Shown one piece after another: positions 37,057 through 49,072 of a stretch of 64,000 bases of DNA. The stretch lies in assembly GCA_010093705.1 (NCBI GenBank), contig MU006123.1, positions 27,629-91,628 of the forward strand. Reading direction: 5' to 3'. The notes beneath the pieces were generated by a model, which was not told the DNA's origin, ran no database searches, and worked only from the letters and a program-made list of their open reading frames with translations. Source of the DNA: Patellaria atrata CBS 101060 (lineage: Eukaryota > Ascomycota > Dothideomycetes > Patellariales > Patellariaceae). The stretch's first letter is position 1, and the number at the start of each line of letters is the position of its first letter. The position numbers were made by a program, and so were the translations under genes.

Positions 37057-38477
37057 CTAGTCGTGAGAAAACTTGAAGGTCACCTCACCGGATGTCACAG
37101 CAACCTGATTAATGAATTAGCGTCAAATTGAAAGAGGAATTCTCAAGGCGGAAACAAACCGTGCAGCCTTCTCTGCTGTTGCAGATGTTATAGTTCTCAC
37201 CGCTGCAGTACTTGCCATTAGAGTACTTGCAACGGCCAGATAGATTATCGTAACCACCATCATTTCCAATGATTTCGATGCTAAAATCGAGCTTTGCATT
37301 CGTGGTAGGGTAGTTCTGGAAGATGGAGAGCCAAGCAGTACCCGAGGAGTATCCCACACCAAGGTTCAAGGGAGCAAAATTGCCGACAGGTTCACTGGCA
37401 GAACCCCATCTGCACGCCTTCTCTTGAGGTATACCCTCGTTGTTGACATAATATTGAGCTGAAGTTTGCTTGCCTTGCCAGTTGTAGTAGTTATCAGCCT
37501 CGGGGCAGGTTAGAGGATAACTGTTTCCGGGGAACGTGGCTAGAGGAACGGTTTCGGATTCATCACCTACAGAAAATTGTTAGTAAAGTACTTACTTAAA
37601 CGATGGGGCAACTGTGAAGCGACAAACCTGGGTAATCGGTACGGCAGACACATGCTTGATCTCCAAGATCGTTCTGCACTTTCACATCAATAGCAGTTGT
37701 GCCTTTCATGCAAAGTCTCTTCGACATTCCCGGATTGGTCAACCAAAGCTTGCCGCCTCTGCACTTGATACCTCCAACGGATTGGCCTGTGGCACCTTGA
37801 AGTTCTGGCCATTGGGACTTCTGGTAACCAGGGGGACATGCGTAGGAACAGTACGATCCATCTTCGGAGCAACCCCCCGAAGTAGGAGAGAATATGTTAT
37901 CGTAGCCTCGAGAGTTCGATACCCTGGGCAGCTGAATACCGGTCCAGCCCTTTAAACCGAGATATGTAAGTGGGACAGCTCCGTATTCAGATGGAAATGT
38001 GTCGCAATCTAGCTCTCCATCAGGAAAGTCCCTATCAACACCAGAGCTTCCATAATGCCCACTGTCGCTGTGGGGGCGCGGTTTCGGAGAAGGCTCTGGT
38101 TCGGGTTCAGGTTCGGGGGTATGCTCAGGTTCAGGGGAGCTCGAAGGAGCTGCGGAAGTACTTCGCTCCGGAACCGAGCTAGGTTTGTATTGATTATTGT
38201 GTACTTCCGGAGAAGGGGTAGGAGACGATGAGACCGGTTCGAGATCCCCGCCGTCAGCAAAGATCAGAGTACCATTCTTGATGCCCTCGGCGCATTCTGC
38301 CTCAGAAATGAGTCTTCCTCCTAACTCGTATACAGTGACCGTCGGTGTATCAGCACGAGGGACTTCGACGTTGGGAGCAGGAATCCGCTTTTCATGAGCG
38401 TGATGGTGCTGATGACGGTGGCCAGCAGCTAAACCTGCAGTCGCGAAGACCAATGAAGTGGCTATAGCGATTCTCAT
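37057..38477 (-). CDS. SUN-family secreted cell-wall glucosidase (GH132)
   Basis: Three exons, 38,477-37,628, 37,566-37,160 and 37,104-37,057, give 434 residues; the last exon encodes 15 residues ending K-F-S-H-D. The ATG at 38,477 starts a signal peptide (M-R-I-A-I-A-T-S-L-V-F-A), followed by a His-rich G-H-R-H-Q-H-H-H-A-H-E-K-R with a Kex2-like K-R site. A Ser/Pro region with Pro-Glu repeats (P-E-P-E-P-E-P-E) links to the SUN domain from about residue 148. Its Cys pattern includes C-S-E-D-G-S-Y-C-S-Y-A-C-P-P-G-Y and the C-R-W-G-S-A-S-E-P-V-G-N block. SUN proteins (yeast Sim1/Uth1/Sun4, Aspergillus SunA) act on beta-1,3-glucan in septation and wall remodelling. An in-frame upstream ATG at 38,531 would spoil the signal peptide. 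Confidence 0.92.
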
Positions 38478-40500
38478 GGTGACGATCGAATTTGGTGCTT
38501 TAAGGGCAACGCTCCAAAGTTGTTTGATCACGGTTCGAGGTCTTTATGGTAACGTAGCTAAGAGTCAAAGGAGTGTTAGTGCATTGACCTCCTTTGTAAA
38601 CAACAAGAGTAAACAATGATCGAACGCGAAAGGTGGCGCTTCTGAAATTTAGGATGAGATACAGAGTGAAGAGCGGAACAGGAAGCCTTTGTAGTGGAGA
38701 AAACTTGATTGGGAATTCATACCAGTATCGGGTTGGACGAGAGCGAGAGAGGTTGTTAACGTTGGTTGAATGTATTCAGAGCGACGAGCGACAAATATTC
38801 CAAAAGAGTGAATCGGATGGGTTTCCAGTGGGTGGAATAGATGACAAGAGTAAGGAAAAAGTAAGAGAGAGAGAGAGCGAGAGTGAGGAATAGAAACGAT
38901 CGTGTGGCGCTGTGAGGAGTGCGATAGGAGAAGAGAAGGGGTTGAGGGAAGGGAGGACGTCTTCGGGTGTAGGAGAAGCAAACGGGCGCCAAGTCCTGTA
39001 AAATGAACATTAAAATGAACATCAACCTCCCCCAGTCAATTCGACCAACACTCCAACTTTCTCTCTTTTTCCTAAGATGAGACGCCGGGATATTATCATC
39101 CCCCTACTACAGTACTACCAGTGCTACAAGATATTTCCTGTTGCTTTGCTGTGTTGAATCTTTCGGTTATCAGTTGTTACTGTTACAGTCTTGCATAACG
39201 GTTGACAAGCACACCCGACGAGCTACAAGGCAACACACAAATTTCCGTGTTTGGACGCGTTTTCAGGCTCAAAAAAAGGTTGAGAAGTCAATTTCGTCTT
39301 CGCATTCTTCAGTTTTATACAGTACAGTAACTTAATTGATATCCTTTCAGATCGTTATTATTGATATTATTAGTCCCACCCAAGGGGTCTATCATCGTCG
39401 TTTAATTAACGTTGGCTAATCACAGATTGAAATTGATTCTGTACTGTACTGTACCTGCATGTACCCCGTACCCGACACTAGCCCCTAAAGGTAGATAGGC
39501 TGTATTAATCATACCTCGGAAATTTTCATTTTCATTTGCTACTTGAAAATTAAATCTGCAGATCATATTTCGCGAAACGTTTTGGCCGACGATACTCTCT
39601 GTTGCTTCCAACTTAAAATGAGCTTAATTTGGATAATCGTCTTGATTTCTCGTGATTTCGTTTATAATCCACCGAAATATAATGGACGAAATAGTACATA
39701 TTTTAGCCGAGCTAGCATACTAGCTTTTGTCTTATTCTAGACTTCATGGCTTGTGATTCCATCGTTACTCTATCACTGTCCCATTGATAGAGAGTTACCT
39801 ATTAGAGAGTGTACCTAGGACAAGGAGGGGACAAACCGCAAGCTTGGAGTACAAGCTTAGTATGACATCGAACACACTGCTATCGTTGAACTTTGTGGCC
39901 ACGAGTACAAAGTGACACGATGCGATTGACTGATATGGATGATCTGATCGAGAATACCCCACATACTGCACCGTGAGATATGCACAGGCTTGCTGTACAC
40001 GTCCTGTATGGATGACAACATTATACTGGTTTTGACTGGACCAAGATATTATAAAGTTGTAGTGTACATCCCACCCAAAAGTTGTTTGGTAGTAAGCGTA
40101 CAAAATCGCTTCATATCGAAAATTGAGCTATGTCAGTAATTAACAGAATAAGAGGTCGAAAGTGAAGTATCAGAACATCCAATGAAGCGTCATGAAACAT
40201 GCAGATTTTCCATTATAAGTACCCTAATCATACATGAGTCCTTGCTGCTCTAAACTCTGTAGTGGAAATTCAGCAATCGTGCCGAGGAGGGACAATTGGT
40301 AGGCGTGCTGATAGAGTGTGACAATGTAAAGTTGAAACAAGGGATCTCTTCGGGGGTTGTGAGATTTGGAGTAAAAGGCCTGCGTAAGTATTCTAATGTT
40401 GACTGAGCCATCCACCAAGCTTCACGAGGAGACATGGTATGGAAGATTTTCAACGGGGAAGAAAACATCGTACAATTATGTTACAGGAAAATACTAGCAA
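38478..40500. other. Two-kilobase intergenic region
   Basis: Holds the SUN gene promoter on the left and the 3' side of the mL67 gene on the right. A (GA)n-type run lies at about 38,866-38,885. I see no gene or RNA I can support. Confidence 0.4.
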
Positions 40501-41840
40501 TTATGCTCGTGCCTGTGGTTGCGTCTGCCCACCGAATGGTATCCAGGATTTCACTCTAGAAATCAGTCCAGACGCTTTCAGAGATTCAGATGATCCTGCT
40601 TCATCATATTCTGTCTCCGCTCCAGTATCCACCTCCATTTTTAGAGTCCGCTTCAAACAATCAGGTATTTCATTCTTCTCTGGTACTGGAGCGATATGTC
40701 TCAAATCATTCTTGATTTGTTCGTGGTGTATTTCTTCAGGCCATGCAGCCGCATATTCCGCATCTAATATATCTGCCCATTGGATCCGCACACCGTCCAT
40801 TGTGAAACTGACCTTATCTGGGTTGAGGATGGCTTTTCGTATGGGTCCATATTTTGGGAGCGACGGGGCCTTTTCAATTGGATTGGAGTATTTGTCATTT
40901 TGGTTCCAGGTGATGTTGAATCGTTCACGGCCTCCAGCGAGGACCTTTTGGGCACGGGCCATATCATTGACATACCCGTGTATTCTTCTTATCAGAGTTT
41001 CGATCTTGGCTTTTTCTTCTTCATCGCTATTGCTTTGTTTTCCACGCAATGCTTTGGTACGCTCCTTGAGCCTCTGAAGTTGACCCTCGTCGGCTCGTTG
41101 AGCCAATTTTTCCATTTTATCCCACATCTTCTGCTTGCGAATTTCAGTAGCTAGACGTTTGATACAGACAGTGAGGACTTCCTTATCGCCCCGGCTCTTC
41201 GTGGTATCCTGTTGTTTCTTGAGAGAGCTCAGGACCGCCTTCATGCGATCGATTGGCTTTGAGTCCTGTAAAGCTTCCAACGAAGAATGCTTGTCATGTT
41301 CCCTTAGCCAGGCTTCATCAACTGTTTCCGCGCTAATTTCGGACATTCTGACCATCTTCTCTCCCTCGACCTTTTGTTTTTGTAAAACAGCAGCTAAATC
41401 TGCAACCGTGTTTGCTTTCTGATTCATTATCTTTCTCGCGCGCAACTTCCGCGGTAGCGGCTTCTCACCCTCAGCTATCCTCCACCGCGTCTCATGTAGG
41501 ATTCGGAATTCTCTAAGCAAGCGGTATGCTGTGAGGCCTTGGGGGGCTGATGGAAAGGTGATAGTGGCCATTGTCCTCCACATGTCTTTGCGGACAGCTC
41601 TGGGAACGGTCTTTTTGCCCGCATAGGGAAGCTGCTTGAGAACAGAGCTATTCTGATGAATGTTAGCAGGTACGCAGGGAAAGGAAAAGAGTTTAGGTCT
41701 ACTTTAAGTGCCCTATCTAATGAGTAAACCACCTGATTCGTCTTGACATTATTGTAAATGAAAATATAGCGGCCGTGATCTGCGTTCTTGAGACCATATA
41801 CTTTCGGCGTCTTGATGATGGGAATCCTCCTTGGACCCAT
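40501..41840 (-). CDS. mhr1: Mitochondrial large-subunit ribosomal protein mL67 (Mhr1)
   Basis: Two exons, 41,840-41,703 and 41,652-40,501, give 429 residues; the 50-nt intron has GTAGAC, GCTAAC and CATCAG. The spliced N-terminal half carries the family signature: G-R-Y-I-F-I-Y-N-N-V-K-T-N-Q-V-V-Y-S-L, then L-K-Q-L-P-Y-x-G-K-K-T-V-P and the R-K-D-M-W-R-T-M-A-T-I-T-F-P block. The C-terminal half is Lys/Glu-rich and helical, longer than in yeast (226 residues), as usual in filamentous fungi. In yeast the protein is both a component of the mitoribosomal large subunit and a factor in mtDNA homologous pairing. A pogo-like element sits 172 bp upstream of its ATG. Confidence 0.88.
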
Positions 41841-42011
41841 TGCAAATAATCGTTCCGCAGTAGTTGCTGCTTCGAGGCCCCCAGAAAAGGATGTGAACTA
41901 AAATAGAAGGAAAAAAGCGGATGTTGGGGATAAAGTTATGGGAGCGTAGCTCTACTGCAGGATGCAACTCACTTGCGTGCTACTAAAAGTTCGGTATATT
42001 ATCGGAGTATA

Positions 42012-42652
42012 ACGTAGGTAATAAGCGAGTCGCCAGTACAAACGAGTCGCTAGTACAAGCGAGCCGCCAGCACAGCAACTTTCTACACCTCCACAAGCGT
42101 ACAATTCAACAACCCATTAGAGTATTGTATATATATTACTGCTATAGATTAAGCAGTATTGAAAGAATCTTTCTTGCATGTACGTACTCGAGTTATGGCC
42201 AGGTTCTCTGCAGCGGCTACAGCGTGTAAGAGCTTGTTGGCTTAGGCCAACAGGAGAGCCACCACGCTGAGCGAGTAGTAAACTAGCCATATCTCGTACA
42301 GCATTGTATGTAGGTGAAAATCCACGCGTATCCAGCTCTAGTATATGCTTAACTACTACCTCCTCCTCCAGCTGGGTGAGCTTCTTAGAGTTAGGCTGGC
42401 AATCGCGTCGTGCTAGCTTCCCAGCGCGTCGGTCACGGAGTGTTGATCGAGGGACATTGTACATTGAAGCAGCGCAGTTAGTGCTCTGAATCTGCTTAAT
42501 CTCAATAGAGGAGATGGCAAGAGTAATATCTGCTTCTTGATAGCTTGATTGAGTAATACATGGTTGAGCTATTGATGTTAATAGTTAGGATGATGTAGAA
42601 AGTTGCAAGGCTGGCGGCTCGCTTGTACTGGCGACTCGCTTATAACCTACGT
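42012..42652 (-). mobile_element. Non-autonomous pogo/Fot-like DNA transposon, internally deleted
   Basis: A 641-bp element bounded by inverted repeats that begin ACGTAGGT(A/T)ATAAGCGAG and continue for over 60 bp with a few mismatches. It is flanked by TA on both sides (42,010-42,011 and 42,653-42,654), the target duplication of the Tc1/mariner/pogo superfamily. The left repeat contains an additional copy of a 17-bp unit (GAGTCGCCAGTACAAAC-like), so the two ends differ in length. The inside carries the two ends of a transposase gene. It lies in the divergent promoter between mL67 and Vps38. Confidence 0.88.
42117..42570 (-). pseudogene. Transposase remnant: HTH_psq start fused to zinc-knuckle end
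   Basis: Reading on the minus strand from about 42,570, the frame gives a psq-type helix-turn-helix (A-A-S-M-Y-N-V-P-R-S-T-L-R-D-R-R-A-G) and the beginning of a CENP-B-like domain (L-E-E-E-V-V-V-K-H-I-L-E-L). It then jumps after G-G-S-P-V-G to a C-terminal C-S-R-C-R-E-P-G-H-N knuckle. The whole DDE catalytic core is missing, so the element depends on a full copy elsewhere in the genome. No ATG is needed for this call, since the fragment is non-functional. Confidence 0.75.
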
Positions 42653-43009
42653 TACCACATAGCCGAACTATAGGGTCGCTCTACTGTGCTGTGGACTAAG
42701 GTTCGGCTTCTCCCGCACGGATGATACATCGGCCATGACCACCTCAAAAGAGACATCAAAGTCGGTCGGGTAAATCCGTACAGTGAGGAATTGCCCCGAT
42801 CACGAACAGAACAACACATCGGGTTCATTGCACCTTCCATTTAACAGTACGGTAACATCCGTTGCTTTCTCCTACCCACGAGCGACGGGACGGGATGTTC
42901 ATACTCTTTCGTCATGTAATTAATCTCTTCACAATCGATTCTTACCATCAACTCACACATTCTGCCTTTTTGAAGCATTGCTACACTATAATAAATTGCT
43001 AGGTTGACA

Positions 43010-45192
43010 ATGTCAAGCGTACCATCTTCGGAACAAGCTGGGTTATATCAGTTATCGACCCGAAGAGAGAGATCTTGGCTTCTTCCTCGTGTGAGTAATG
43101 AATATGACTTGATCTATTTCTACATCTGAATCGCTAACGCATCCTCAGAACCGCAAGCTCAGACATCTACACGGCATTACAATCCGAAACCTTACCCATG
43201 AGCTTCCACCTGTTGGGCGTTCACGCGGTAAAACAATCGATGATGATGCTATCCCCTCCACACTAAGATCCCCTACCAAAGCTCTAGCTTTGCGCGAAAT
43301 TAAGAAATTGGAACATTCGCGGTCATCCTCTGATTTGCGTCTTACCAAGGAGTCGGATACACAAGACCATAAGAGAGAAATCCAAAGGGATACTGCTCAG
43401 CCTGATAAGCCTAGGCCTTCAATTTCAAGGTTGAGAAGGAGAAGCACAATGGAATGGGCAAGCGCGAGTCCACTCGAGAGGCAACAGAAACTGGAGGACA
43501 TGACTGCGGGGAAAATGGCCGACACTTTCGTCTCTCTACATGCTGAAGGTGTAGATGGTATGATCTTTACCCATCAGTCCCATGGAAAGAGATATTGATC
43601 CATGCTGTAGATCCGATTTATGTCAGTGAGGTTGCTGAGAAGGTCATGGTACGTTTAGATATCGTGTATAAGATATTTTACACCACGTTAACAATGTATA
43701 GAACCACAGTTTTTGTTTCTTTGACCTCACCACTTGGGGTCCGTCCATTACTCGATTGTCGGAGCTGGTAGTTAGAGTGTGGACGAAAAGTGACAAAATG
43801 CGCGAGTACCAATTTCTCATTGAAGTCGTATTAGCTCTACCAGCTCTACATTTTGTCGGGAAGTCAGTAGGTAAACCTCTACTCCAGCAAATTTGTGTAG
43901 CTCATACCGTTTAGCTCGATAATTTTTACCACCCGCTTCCATCCAACTGTATCCTATTCCATCTTACTGATGGGATATATACCACCTTCACTAACCTCCC
44001 GCTTGAATTTACCAATACATCGGATCGTACATATGTTCGATCCGGACCGAATCGAATTTTGCCCTCATCTTCTTACGATGCTTTAATGCGACTATCTACT
44101 TTGGACGATTGTATCCAAGATGCTCTAGCAACTCGCAACCGCCTTGCCTCAGAGTTGACCGCCATTCTTGAATGCAATAAAGAGTCTTTCAATACTATGA
44201 GGCGTGTTTCAGAGGCAGAAGAAACCTTGAAGACTGTGGAATCCGCCGTTACAACATTAAAACGACGGGTTGAAGCCATCTCGCGGAAGAGAAGGGAAAT
44301 GGAGCAGAGCATCAATAGCCGGAGAGACGCCATAGACTCAGGTATTGATGCGCAGTCAAAGATAAAGTCCCAAATTGAAAGCGCCGAGGGGAAGTTGCGT
44401 GACTCCAAAGAGATGCTACGCCATACCGAAGATGATATAACCGGTCAGCGGCGGCGAATATGTGAAGATATTCTCTCTATTTTTCCAATCGACCCAATAC
44501 CGGGTAAATCTCTCTCTTTTACCATTAGGGACCTTCCACTACCGAATTCAGAATTCGATGACACAAAAGACGATGTTGTCGCAGCGGCCCTTGGTCACGT
44601 CGCGCAGGTGGTCTATCTCCTCTCCTTGTATCTTAATGTCCCATTACCCTATCCACTGCAACCCCGTAGTTCAGTCAGTACAGTTTCAGACCTGATTTCA
44701 ATGACTAATGGGCCCCGTTTGTATCCACTATTTTTGAAAGGTGCCGTGCGTTACAGGTTTGAATACGGTGTTTTCTTGCTAAATAAAAATATTGAAATTC
44801 TGTCATCCAGTTTGGGCCTGAAGCTTCTCGATATCAGACAAACCCTTCCGAACCTCAAGTACCTGCTCTATGTCGCGACGGCGGGGAAGGGAGACTTACC
44901 TATGCGCAAGGTGGGGGGCATCAAAGGGTTGATGAGATATAGTAGGAGTCCGGCAACGCGTCCATATGGGGTGGAAAGAACCACTAGCGAGGACAATATT
45001 GAACTGCAGAGGAATAACGAGCAGAAAGTTAGGGATGGTCCTTTTGATGAATCGGATACTAGGTCATTGTTAAAAGATGTCACGAATGGGAGTCGGTATG
45101 TAGGGTTCGGAGCAGGAACTGACATCAATGGAAAGGTAAATGGAGGTGTTTTCACGAAGGAAGCGGAGAGGGGTAGAAGTGGGTTGACATAA
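43010..45192 (+). CDS. vps38: Vps38/UVRAG homologue, PI3-kinase complex II subunit
   Basis: Five exons (43,010-43,090; 43,149-43,548; 43,611-43,648; 43,702-43,866; 43,915-45,192) join in phase to 653 residues. The N-terminal part is a C2-like region, interrupted by a basic disordered insert (about residues 55-130). The middle (about 285-395) is a long coiled coil rich in Glu/Arg/Lys. The C-terminal domain from about 448 carries the UVRAG/Atg14 signature: A-L-G-H-V-A-Q-V-V-Y-L-L-S-L-Y-L, then Y-P-L-F-L-K-G and L-P-N-L-K-Y-L-L-Y-V. Vps38 recruits Vps34-Vps15-Vps30 to endosomes for PI3P synthesis in vacuolar sorting and endosome maturation; Atg14 is the autophagy counterpart. The length and C2-plus-coil order favour Vps38. 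Confidence 0.9.
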
Positions 45193-45658
45193 AGGTTGAT
45201 CCGCAAGTTTAGAGGGTTTCCTACAAACTGTAGATATTAGCCCTTGGGAGTGTTAAGATACTGACGCCGGCGTACGGAACCAGTGGGAAATCATCACTGA
45301 TAGTATTCGGTCTATCATTTAGCCTGTATTCATGTATTACGTGTATGAACATATATAACGGGTTTGTATAAGAGGGTAAACCTAATACATCCATTGGTTT
45401 TTTTGAGCTTCGAACTCGAGTTGTTGACGAAACGTAAAGCTTCTTAGTGTGGACATCGGCACATATAGGACTTGAAAGACCACTGTAGAATGTCAGGTTT
45501 CAAACCAGTTCATGGTATGCGCTCTGAATTGAATAACATGTACTATCATGATCAACAGTGCGTCTTATTAAGAGGAAGACACATTGTCTAACAAGCAGCC
45601 GCCCTAGCGCGTCTACATTCTATGTCGTGACATCCTTAGGACTCTTACCCCCCCTGAT

Positions 45659-47581
45659 CTACTCCATAGGATGTACATGCTTCTTCAAGCCCACACTACC
45701 ACCTGCTTTCTCAGAAGCCTCCTTCTCCGAGGCTCCCGCTGCCGGACGAACTGATAGTCTGTCACTAGAAGTGACAGAGATGCCTGGAACTGGGGTGGCA
45801 CGTCCTTCAATAGGAGTACTGGTACCCCTAGCGGGACTCCCGAGTCCTGCAAATGGTGTCACTGTGCCAGATGGCGGAACCGGAATTTTGATGTCCTCGG
45901 GCGAACCGGGTACCATGAATTCAGGAAGATCGGGGATGGTAATCCGTTTGGCGACGTTATTGTACGAGGCGGGGATAATCTGTATAAGTTACAATCAAGT
46001 CCAATGTGGATGTAGAATTGTGATCGGGCTGGTCCCTTGTAAATGATTAATGATAAAAACCTACCTCGATAATTTCATTCCTAGGAAAGCTAAGTTTGGG
46101 AATGTCAGCCGCGTTACAGGCCATTAAATAGCCATAGAGAACACGAAGCACACTTTCGTGAGCAATAATTAGGAGGTCATTGTTTTCGCGCTCCAGCTCG
46201 AGGATGATAGGTTCTAGACGAACAGCGAGATCGTGGTACGACTAATGCTCAAATATCAGCCCGTATTAGAGGAAGAAATTAGAAGGAAAAGTTTTACCTC
46301 TGCTCTGGGATACCGGTGATGATACGGATCTGATTCATGTTTCGCTACCTCCATCGGAAATTCCTCTCGAATTCTCTTTTCAGACATCTTCTCACACACA
46401 CCAGGGTTCATCTGACTCATCTGTGACCGCTGACGTACCCGGTAACCTAAACCTGCGAGATAATCCGCGGTTTCGATCGTGCGGCGTCTAGTTGAAGTCC
46501 ATATTGTAAGAGGTTTTAGAGCGTTGTCCGGACCACCCTTATCTATGATCGCTTGCCGCTCTTTTTCACGGTGAGCACGGAGGGTGTCACTCATCTTCAC
46601 GGCGTAGTCTCTTCCGGCTTGAGATAAGGATGCATCCGCTTTGTAGGAATCTTCTTCATTTGTAGTTCCTGCCCGTGCAAAGTAAGTTTGTCTGGATTTG
46701 ATGTGGAGGTTGAGAAGATAGAAGACTATCCGTTGGGAAAGATATCCAAAGGCGCAATTATTGACCACTACTTGTTCTCCGGCATTTATCATCTTGATCC
46801 AATGGAGATCAGATTCTTCCATGGTCTCAAAATGTGGTATCCTGGCTGATATACGTGCTAGGTAATCTTTGATGGCATCAACATCATTCCAGCCTTTGTA
46901 GTCAGGGGACGAGATCTTGACGTTTCGCACGTTCTCTTCAATGATACGTTCATCGTTACACTGAGACTCGATGAACAATGTTGTAATCTGATGTTTCTGA
47001 AACTCCTTTGCAAGAGCTATTCGACCAGCAGATATAGCATTGACAGCATCATAAATAGCTACTTGGCCATTTTCGTGCTCTAGGAAGCGATAGATATCCT
47101 CGCGACATTTCTTCAATATCTTGTTACGAAGGAGTACGGAGGACGGAGATGCATTCACAAAGAAGTAGTCTTCCGGTACGTCATTACCTGGCCCGACGGT
47201 TGCTCGTCGATAGTCCCCTAAGTGGAATACATGAGTTTTCACTCCTAGCCAGCGGAGGTAACGAGCCAACGCCACTGAAATGTGTGTCTTCCCTCTTGCA
47301 GGGAGACCAACAGTTGCGATGACAATCCTTCCCGCATGAAAGAGTCTGCCGGATTCAGTACTGTATAACTGGGCCGGTGCCATTTCCTCTTTCTCTGGTA
47401 GGTCATGGATTGCATCAACATAGGTACTTGACCTCCTCCGGAAATTGGGTGAATTGGCCGCCACGTCGGCGGTTCTGAATTAGGGCACACTGTCAGATAT
47501 GTACAAACGGTATTTAATTAATGGTTCTATTTGCATTTCTTCGTGACTAGATAGAAGACCGACGTACAGTAGAGTATCCAT
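45659..47581 (-). CDS. 6-phosphofructo-2-kinase with inactive bisphosphatase domain
   Basis: Four exons (47,581-47,568; 47,474-46,298; 46,241-46,065; 45,979-45,659) give 562 residues. The first exon is only 14 nt; it is chosen because the main exon opens with a GTG and needs a start in this phase. The kinase P-loop V-G-L-P-A-R-G-K-T is at about 60-68, followed by the Y-R-R region and the family segment F-I-E-S-Q-C-N-D. The bisphosphatase half is present, but where active enzymes have R-H-G this one reads F-A-R-A-G-T-T near residue 270, so the phospho-accepting histidine is absent. The later I-A-H-E-S-V-L-R histidine (about 425) remains. It should make fructose-2,6-bisphosphate, the glycolytic activator, but not hydrolyse it. 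The C-terminal 85 residues are Pro/Gly/Ser-rich and probably regulatory. Confidence 0.92.
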
Positions 47582-48176
47582 CTTGAAAGTCGCTCTTGAT
47601 CGGACCCTGACAGTTTGAAAGATTCTAGTACACGGAAGAAATATAGAACGGGGGCACTTTTGGTCTGCAAATGAGAACAAGTGAAAGGAAAGTGGTAGAT
47701 TCGGGTGTATCAGTAGGTGATATTCCAGGAGCGAGAGTAGGAACTCCGCGGAAATCTTGAGAGGCTATTGAGAGCAAGAGATGTTCAGTAGAACTAGTTG
47801 AGAGAGGAATCAACCTTGGTCTAATGTGGGAGAAGATCAGTGGGAGAAAGAGCGAAAATTGTTGTAAAGGAGGGGAATTCATAAATGGAAAAAGGAAGTT
47901 TATGATATCGGAATCGTGAACTCGGTGTCGGCGATGTCTGTGATGTCTTTCTCGATGACATAAAGGGCTTAGCTAACTTAAGAATATCTGCTGAATAATA
48001 AGCTTGGCAGCCTGGCATCAGTTAACCTCAACCTTAGCTAGAAATCTTTCAGAGTTAAAAGAGCAAGTTGTGGGTATCCTCTGATGTTTCAGTCTCAGGA
48101 TCAATGCAAAACAATAAAACATTCAGTCAGGAGCCACTTCTTGGAAGGTCCCCCAAATCCCTAACTATCCCACAAG
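47582..48176. promoter_or_regulatory. Divergent promoter, PFK-2 / mitochondrial IF3
   Basis: About 600 bp between two outward-reading genes. I see no specific site worth naming. Confidence 0.4.
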
Positions 48177-48932
48177 ATGCGCCATTCACCCTCGACGTGC
48201 GCCATCCATGAGGCTCTTTACCGCGTTTTCGTCCAACCCTCACGTAACCCAGTATCTCGCTTGAGAATTCCGCCCATACCTACTCGGAACCACACCTCTC
48301 ACGTTCTAATACGGTTCCCTCGCTCTCAATACCGTACCTATAAAGGCGCTCAAAGGTTTCCCGTCGTAACTGATAAACCGTACGATGAGAACATTCCTTC
48401 TTCGACTGTCTCGTTAATTTTGGACGGCAAAGTTCAAGAACCACAACGCTTGTTTACATTGTTGGGCACATTAAATCGCGAAGAGGAGGTGCTTGTTCAG
48501 GTCTCACCTCCCGAGTCTGACTCCGTACCACTTGTTAGAATTTACTCTCGCGCCGCACTTTACACTGCTGCGCGTGAAAAAGAGAAGACGGACAAAGTAA
48601 GGAGAAAGGGCTTAGCCACAAAGGAATTGGAGATGAATTGGGCAATTGATGGCAATGATCTAGCACATCGCCTAAGCAGGCTGAAAGAATTCTTGGGACA
48701 GGGGAGACGCGTGGATGTGACACTAGCTCCGAAGAAGAAGGGAAGGAAAGCGACCCTTGAGGAAGCGAGGGAATTGCTTCAGACATTGACGAAGAGTGCC
48801 GAGGAGACAGGGGCGAAGATATTGAAGCAAGAAGGAGCTCTTGAGAGGGTCATGATGCTGACCTTCAGTAAGGATAATAAAACACGCAATGCTGTGGAGG
48901 AGACGTCAGAAGACGAAAGATCATCTATGTGA
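48177..48932 (+). CDS. Mitochondrial translation initiation factor IF3 (Aim23-like)
   Basis: A single exon of 251 residues. The N-terminal 50-60 residues are rich in Arg, Ser, Pro and His with few acids, typical of a mitochondrial presequence. The mature part has the IF3 layout: an N-domain around P-Y-D-E-N-I-P, a V-R-I-Y linker segment, then a Lys-rich helix and the C-domain with E-L-E-M-N-W-A-I-D and a K-K-K-G-R-K segment. Mitochondrial IF3 keeps the small subunit free and checks the initiator tRNA. Fungal IF3s diverge strongly, so the call rests on layout and these motifs. The 3' end is 140 bp from the convergent uL4m gene. Confidence 0.78.
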   Translation: MRHSPSTCAIHEALYRVFVQPSRNPVSRLRIPPIPTRNHTSHVLIRFPRSQYRTYKGAQRFPVVTDKPYDENIPSSTVSLILDGKVQEPQRLFTLLGTLNREEEVLVQVSPPESDSVPLVRIYSRAALYTAAREKEKTDKVRRKGLATKELEMNWAIDGNDLAHRLSRLKEFLGQGRRVDVTLAPKKKGRKATLEEARELLQTLTKSAEETGAKILKQEGALERVMMLTFSKDNKTRNAVEETSEDERSSM

Positions 48933-49072
48933 ACTGGTCCTTGTAATATGAGTAAACTTTTCTTGTCACAACCGTGCTCGCGTGGGTGTAGCATCATAGC
49001 TCTTGTGGATTATTCATGTATATTGTACATTGTAGTATTAGAAAAACACAGCTGTTAACGCAGGAATAACTA

